From positions 6,699,547 to 6,763,546 of the forward strand of contig OX104116.1 of assembly GCA_944474755.1 (NCBI GenBank): a DNA stretch of 64,000 bases. Reading direction: 5' to 3'. The notes below the pieces were generated by a model. The model had not been told where the DNA came from and searched no databases. It saw only the letters and a program-made list of their open reading frames with translations. The position numbers and the translations under genes are program-made. The stretch's first letter is position 1. The number at the start of each line of letters is the position of its first letter. Below, piece after piece: positions 59,122 through 64,000 of the stretch. Source of the stretch: Limnoperna fortunei. Taxonomy: Eukaryota > Mollusca > Bivalvia > Mytilida > Modiolidae.

Positions 59122-60688
59122 TAGCTACAATAATGTAGCTCCCTTTTTTTATGGACGGAGCTACAAAGAGGTCCCATTACTCGTAATGGAGCAGCCCGGG
59201 AGTGATTCACACCCGGGGGTTTTACAGTGATTTAGCTAGCGCTCGCCACTTTCGCAATTGGCGAATCCTTTTTAAAAATGACGAAAATATTTTGAACGTA
59301 ATTCGCCACTTCCATTTTCAAACTTCGAAATTTTCATCGTCAAAATCGGCACAGGTAAATCCAAATATCTGACCTAAGGTACATGTTTATGACCCAAGGC
59401 AATCAAAGTAATTATGTAAGAGATAGGCCACCTGATATTATTTGATAATTAATCACTTAATTACTGTGTACACACCGTCACACGCGATCGAGCATAACCA
59501 GTTGGATGACAACTCGGCCGATCTTATTGTGGTCCCACGTCGCGTTGTTGACCATTAAAGGAGAAGCTGAAGTCGCTCTGTCATTTAAAAAAATGTCTCC
59601 TTTTAATTTTATTGCCATTCTCGTCAGAATCGTCATTTTTTTGTCACAGCCTCTGTTTATCATGTTACGCGCCATTTGTTAACTCTGGTTCCGGCGTGAT
59701 TTTACTTTGCACATAAAGCGTAGGATAAAATACTACTGGTAACCAGTCAGAGAAACAAAAAAACATAATAATACCGATAGGTTTTCGGAGCGGATATGAA
59801 TTCAGTGCCGGAGATTGCAAAATACGATGCCAATTAAAAACGACTATTGCAAAAATTTAAATATAAACAAAAATGAATATTTTGGCAAACACTGTTAAAG
59901 TTTTTTTTATTTAAATCTGTTTAAATATATGTTCTATGGCAATATTACATTGAATATATAATATATGTTATAAAATAGTGCCAGAAAATATTAAATATTG
60001 ATTGATGATCGCATTAATTAATTAATTAATTAATTAATTAATTAATGATCTTGCATACATTTAGACATATAAAAATATACACACATATTAGATCTTAAAA
60101 TTAGTCGCACGCAAAAGTGACTAATGCTTAAAAAATCCTAGCTAAAACCCTGTTTTATGCATATTATAAGCAATTACACTGTTTCCCTGGTTTGCTACAT
60201 ACTTTTTTATGTATTTGCAGTTTTACTGATATTTCCACAACACCGTATTCGTTAGTTTTATCACTTTATTCGTAATCATGGCATTGTTTGACAAAATATG
60301 AATTCCGGAAGTGCATAATTTCGATAATATCAGAATCGATTTGGTAAAAAATGTAATTCCGGATGATTTCAGCTGTATTCATTTGCATTATGATAATGTC
60401 CCCTTATTACAAATTTTACCGATACGATTCCGAAATTCTACACTCCACAATTTTAATTATGTCAACAATGCCACGATTTCGAAAAAGTGTTAAAATTATT
60501 TAATTAGACATTGTAGACATATCAGATGAACGGCGGAGGAAAGAAAACATATTTATTTAATAAAGACAAAGGTTAAATAGCGAAAAATATGTGTAAATCC
60601 CAAAAGTGTTTTTGCTCCATTACGAGTAATGTAGCTCCGTCCATCAAAAAAAAAAAAAAAAAAAAAAGGAGCTACATTATTGTAGCTA
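59122..60688. mobile_element. TIR element (9-bp duplication) inserted in the LINE
   Basis: The same 21-bp inverted ends as the element at 45632. Flanks are exactly 'ggcaccgtt' on both sides (59113-59121 and 60689-60697). Removing it rejoins the LINE coding sequence. The core (60158-60600) matches the 570-bp copy, and the extra ~930 bp is a further insertion. The A-run near the right end (60650-60667) is an expanded form of the shorter run in the other copy. Confidence 0.95.
59225..60152. mobile_element. 928-bp element nested in the TIR element, 5-bp target duplication
   Basis: Ends 'cagtgatttagctag' and 'ctagctaaaaccctg' are imperfect inverted repeats with CAG...CTG tips. Flanks are 'tttta' on both sides (59220-59224 and 60153-60157). 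The other family copy at 45632 shows the uninterrupted site 'cccgggggttttatgcatat', confirming the boundaries. No transposase ORF is present. CAG...CTG ends recall hAT-type elements, but the 5-bp duplication leaves the superfamily open. A (TTAA/ATTA)n microsatellite lies inside at 60014-60048. Confidence 0.88.
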
Positions 60689-61119
60689 GGCACCGTTGCT
60701 CACAAGCCAATACCAAGAAAATAGAAAAAATCCAAGAAAGGGCTTTGAGATTTGTATATTTTGATTATGATTCCTCGTATGATGATTTACTTGAAAAAGC
60801 AAAAATTCCAAGTATGCATATTAGAAGGGTTAGGTGTATAACAATAGAAACTTTTAAAATATTAAATGGGTTATCTCCTATTGTATTATCAGATCTGATT
60901 CAACGGAAACAATGTACATATAGCTTTAGATATTCTAATTTATTACAGGTACCACATGTAAATACAACAAGGTATGGCAAAAACTCCTTTAGGTATGCGA
61001 CCCCTGTACTGTGGAACTCTTTACCGGAAGAATATCGAAAAATTACATGTTTTAACTTGTTTCGGAACCAGATCTCGTTTTGGAGTGGCAAAATTTGCAA
61101 CTGCTTGGCATGTCATTAA

Positions 61120-61617
61120 AACTTATCCGCAGACCTGGGAATGCATGTTTAGTGCTTGATCTTATGTCTCGTTTTTCACATTTTATGCTTCTTCGTGCTT
61201 TTACTACTGCATCCAATGTGCTTGTCTCATGTTTTGATTTTTATGTCTTGTTTTTAATTTTTTAGCCTTTATGCCTGTGCTTCCAAATGTGCTTGTCTCA
61301 TGTTTCATTTCATGTCTTGTTTTTAATGTCTATCCTTAATTATTGTTGTGCTTCCATATGTGCTTTTTAATGTTTCATTTTTATGTCTTGCTTTTTAAGT
61401 GAATGTGCTTCTTCTTAGAGTCGTATATTGTCAAATAATTATGTCTTGCATGCTTTTCTTTTTATTACGTTCGTGATGAATGTTATTTGTGTGACAATAT
61501 GTAATTATGTATATGTCGGTTTAAAGCTCTGGAGAGCTTATGTTTTTCTGTTACTTGTATTGACGACTTTAAACAAAGCTTACTTACTGGAGGCACCGAC
61601 CCTTTGGTTGCAAATAA
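61120..61617 (+). other. LINE 3' flank with repeated 'gtgcttgtctcatgtttcat'
   Basis: The T-rich segment 61180-61400 has irregular repeats of 'gtgcttgtctcatgttt' and 'atgtcttgtttttaat', probably the LINE 3' untranslated region. No gene is seen. Confidence 0.55.
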
Positions 61618-61787
61618 AATGTCATCAAAGATACCATGGTTTACAGAATTCAGTACGAAATACGCACGTTTTGTCTTATCAAGACTCATCAGTGGTGCTC
61701 AAACCTAAAAAATATTTAAAATCCAAATTATTAAGAGGTTGTATCACCAAAACATCAAACGCTATACCAAATCCGGTGTGGTATTAA
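61618..61787 (+). repeat. Family B repeat, right flank of the LINE
   Basis: Counterpart of 57375-57545: 'cagaattcagtacgaaatac', 'aagactcatcagtggtgctc', 'aaatatttaaaatccaaatt' and 'attaagaggttgtat'. Orientation is the same as the left copy. Confidence 0.8.
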
Positions 61788-62840
61788 TATTTGCTACCAT
61801 GATAAACAAGCTTCTTTTTATCTTTCGGAATACACATTCGGTACAACAACGATGTGTTCCGAAAGTCTATTATGAAAATTTGCTACCACAATAATACAAA
61901 GTTTGAATTATCTCCCTTTCACCGTTAGAATATGATAATAAATGCACAAATTAGTTAAAAGGGACCAATATGAAAATGATTGTTCGAAGACCTCTGACAA
62001 AAACTGGCACTTTTATTAATTTTGAAGTTAAACAGTTGATAATAATATTCGTATATGAAGCTGTTTACTTTCAAAAGAAAAGGGAAAATTTCAAGAGTTC
62101 AGACACGTGAAATGTATAACCTCATGATTTGGAAATGAGACAATAACCGCCCGAAAACCAAGTTTTCGTATTATGTAAAGTCATTATCGTATAAATCACG
62201 CTTCCATTTGTTAAACAATTTCTTACAAGACCTTTCCTTTCCTTAAACTTCCACAACTCATAAAAAAGATAGAAAATTTATTGCCCGTGGCGTAGTGAAC
62301 ACGTATAGTCTTGCTACAGATAAGCCTTATTTATGTAAATTAATAATGAGGACCACAGAGGGATACCATTAAATCAAAAACTTGCGGTTATTTATGGCAT
62401 GCACTTAAAAAATCGGCCATGTCAATGAAGCTATTTTAGTACTAGAATATGTCTTAGGATGGTCTTAGGACACATGTTAGTCCTAAGTCGTGTCAACGAA
62501 CGCGTCCTATTTTAGAAGATCTAATTTTCTTCCTAAAACAATTAGGATGCCCTAACTTTGCCTAACAAACACAAATATGGCTGCTTTTTCGACACATCAG
62601 ACGACGGGGATATAATATTCGTCGAAACAGAATATTTAGGGATATAGACAACAGGCTTGCGTGCTTGCTTGCTTGAGGTTGACCATTTTTTCGTATTTCC
62701 TCCGTTGTCCTCTGGTAGTCTTTATTTTGTGGAGTACATATTTTTTCCATGTCTTCTTTTCAGCACTTTTTAATTGTTACATTAGAAAGTTTTGCTTGAT
62801 ATAATATTTTTGTTAGCATTCACTTCGGCGACCAAAACTT
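61788..62840. other. Noncoding, with a short 'cttaggatggtctta' element
   Basis: 62450-62570 has 'cttaggatggtcttaggaca' and 'ttaggatgccctaa'. A related 'cttaggatggtcgtaaga' lies at 63962-63980 near the window end. No gene is seen. Confidence 0.5.
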
Positions 62841-62848
62841 CAAGTTCA

Positions 62849-62892
62849 GTCCATCCATCCATCCATCCATCCATCCATCCATCCATCCATTC
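62849..62892. repeat. (CATC)n microsatellite
   Basis: About ten tandem 'catc' units, then 'cattcattcatg'. Confidence 0.95.
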
Positions 62893-63069
62893 ATTCATGA
62901 ATCCAACGATAGATGGCTTAACTAATGACAATGTACACGTGTAGATATCGAGTGGGACCTTATAGCAACGTTCTATATATAGGTTGCCGGTTTATAATTG
63001 ATAAATTTGAAATAATTAACTTTTTGTTTTTTTTTAATACAAATAAATTATCTCAAACGCCGAAATATT

Positions 63070-63235
63070 TAACAAATAGTTCATCACACTGAGGGTCATA
63101 TGGCAGTATATGGACCGGTTGGTGGCCCCAAAAATTTATATGGACCGAAGCGCAGCTGTGGTCCATCTATTTTTTGGGGCCACCAGCCGGTCCATATACT
63201 GCCATATGACCCGAAGTGTCATTAACTATTTGTTA
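63070..63235. repeat. Palindrome 4, ~77-nt arms
   Basis: Arms 63070-63146 and 63160-63235 pair with few mismatches through 'ggtcatatggcagtatatgg' and 'ggtggccccaaaaa'. The centre 'ccgaagcgcagctgtgg' resembles the loops of palindromes 2 and 3. 'ccagccggtccatatac' occurs again at 63414-63430, a stray arm copy. The ORF at 63110-63307 runs through it and is not a gene. Confidence 0.92.
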
Positions 63236-64000
63236 TATTATACTTTACTTTTTGTAAGCTTCTATACTCATTTATTTGCTTCATATGCACAACATGTACT
63301 GTCATGACTGATCATTTTAGGTTATTATTGTTCTGAAAACTCATTTTGCATATCAATTACTTGTCGTAAATAATCCTCGAACAGATGTGTAAATCCAATG
63401 TACATTTTATCCCCAGCCGGTCCATATACTTCGGTGTGTCTTTATACGATTATATAGACCGTTTATGCTTACAAAAAAATCATTGAAAAATAAATCTACA
63501 AAGTAATATATATTAATATATTAAATTTATTAACCCTTAAATATTCCTATTAGTTTGAGAAAAAATATATAAGGATCATCTTCTGTTGCTTTTGAGTTGG
63601 TCCAACTAAGTATAACTTATGATTTTTGTATTTAAAGGTAGTGATGAAATTAACTCATTTGTAAAACATTTACCACCGCATTAAAATGCCGTTTTAAATC
63701 TAACTAAAATTTTATTCAATTTGTTAACATTGAAAACAATTTAGATTCTTTAGCTTGAAATAATATATATTTATTGAAATTAAACTTGTATGTTGGCATG
63801 CTTTTTTATGAAAGAGATGTTTTAAAAGGAAATATCTTACCTTTATTATGTCCGAATATGGGAATGAATTGAATGAATTATATATTTCTTACAATTATTT
63901 TGAAATCATTTAAATTTTACATGTATCTTTACTTTCATTTTTAAATAATTATTAAAGATTGTCTTAGGATGGTCGTAAGATAATCTTAGTAAGGACTATC
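63236..64000. other. Noncoding to window end
   Basis: AT-rich. Only the stray palindrome 4 arm piece at 63414-63430 and the 'cttaggatggtcgtaaga' motif stand out. Confidence 0.6.

Larger units (their letters stand above)
57605..61119 (+). pseudogene. Decayed non-LTR retrotransposon RT, split by nested transposons
   Basis: 57605-58345 encodes the RT N-terminal part ('FWRTIKPYFSKKGCNNRSKI', 'TSNYRPVSILPIPSKFFEKV'). 58434-58751 encodes 'LMDLSKAFDCLSHEILLSKL' type sequence with 'GVPQGSIMGPLLFNTFINDI'. A frame shift later, 'LYNYADDNTLSYHS' holds the catalytic YADD. Then the TIR element 59122-60688 interrupts. At 60690 the frame resumes with 'CSQANTKKIEKIQERALRFV', continuing to 61119. Stops and at least two frame shifts show it is dead. 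It fits the Jockey/CR1-type set in general character but is a different family from the one at 31.6 kb. Confidence 0.88.

Noticed and set aside
57375..61787. LTR retrotransposon with family B as LTRs
   Set aside because: The internal RT is of non-LTR type (YADD with LINE-like C-terminal sequence). There is no integrase, gag, primer binding site or polypurine tract, and the repeats are not near-identical.

Overview
The window looks like nuclear DNA from a bivalve mollusc, most likely a mussel close to Mytilus. This is inferred from low GC, one spliced gene with GT-AG introns, many decayed retrotransposons, tRNA-derived SINEs, and a dispersed repeat containing 'gcgtttcgtctaatcaagac' that I associate with mussel genomes. 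I found no bacterial, viral or organellar genes, and no CRISPR array.

Layout. 1-36.9 kb is almost gene-free. It holds several copies of one dispersed SINE-like family ('family A'), minisatellites, foldback palindromes, a decayed Penelope-like reverse transcriptase (22.1-24.2 kb, minus) and a decayed non-LTR element (17.0-18.4 kb, minus). It also holds a 5'-truncated non-LTR element whose 640-residue reverse-transcriptase ORF is still open (31.6-33.6 kb, minus). A four-unit ~157-bp array carrying nuclear-receptor-like AGGTCA repeats lies about 1.5 kb before the only convincing host gene.

36.95-52.9 kb carries the 5' part of a PARP14-like gene on the plus strand. I reconstruct eight coding exons whose phases all agree (3,835 coding bases, about 1,278 residues): an acidic N-terminal tail, three RRM-like domains, a long KH-like region, the start of macrodomain 1, a linker with a 9-residue repeat, and a full macrodomain 2. 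Any later macrodomains, WWE domain and ADP-ribosyltransferase domain would lie beyond the window, or are absent. Established knowledge: PARP14-type proteins read and write ADP-ribose in innate immune and interferon-type responses. The role in this animal is inference.

The most striking structure is in intron 4. The last 46 bases of the macrodomain-1 exon, plus its splice donor and the first 13 intron bases, are amplified into about 48 copies of a 59-bp unit. The array was later split by a palindrome and by a SINE that itself carries a DNA transposon. The exon for the second half of macrodomain 1 is not visible. Other introns hold a 26-bp array open in all three forward frames and several degenerate repeats.

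53-64 kb is again repeat territory. It contains a 775-bp element with inverted tandem-repeat ends and an 8-bp target duplication, and a decayed non-LTR element disrupted by a TIR transposon (9-bp duplication) that itself contains another transposon (5-bp duplication). Four palindromes across the window have unrelated arms but a shared loop motif, which I cannot assign to a named family.
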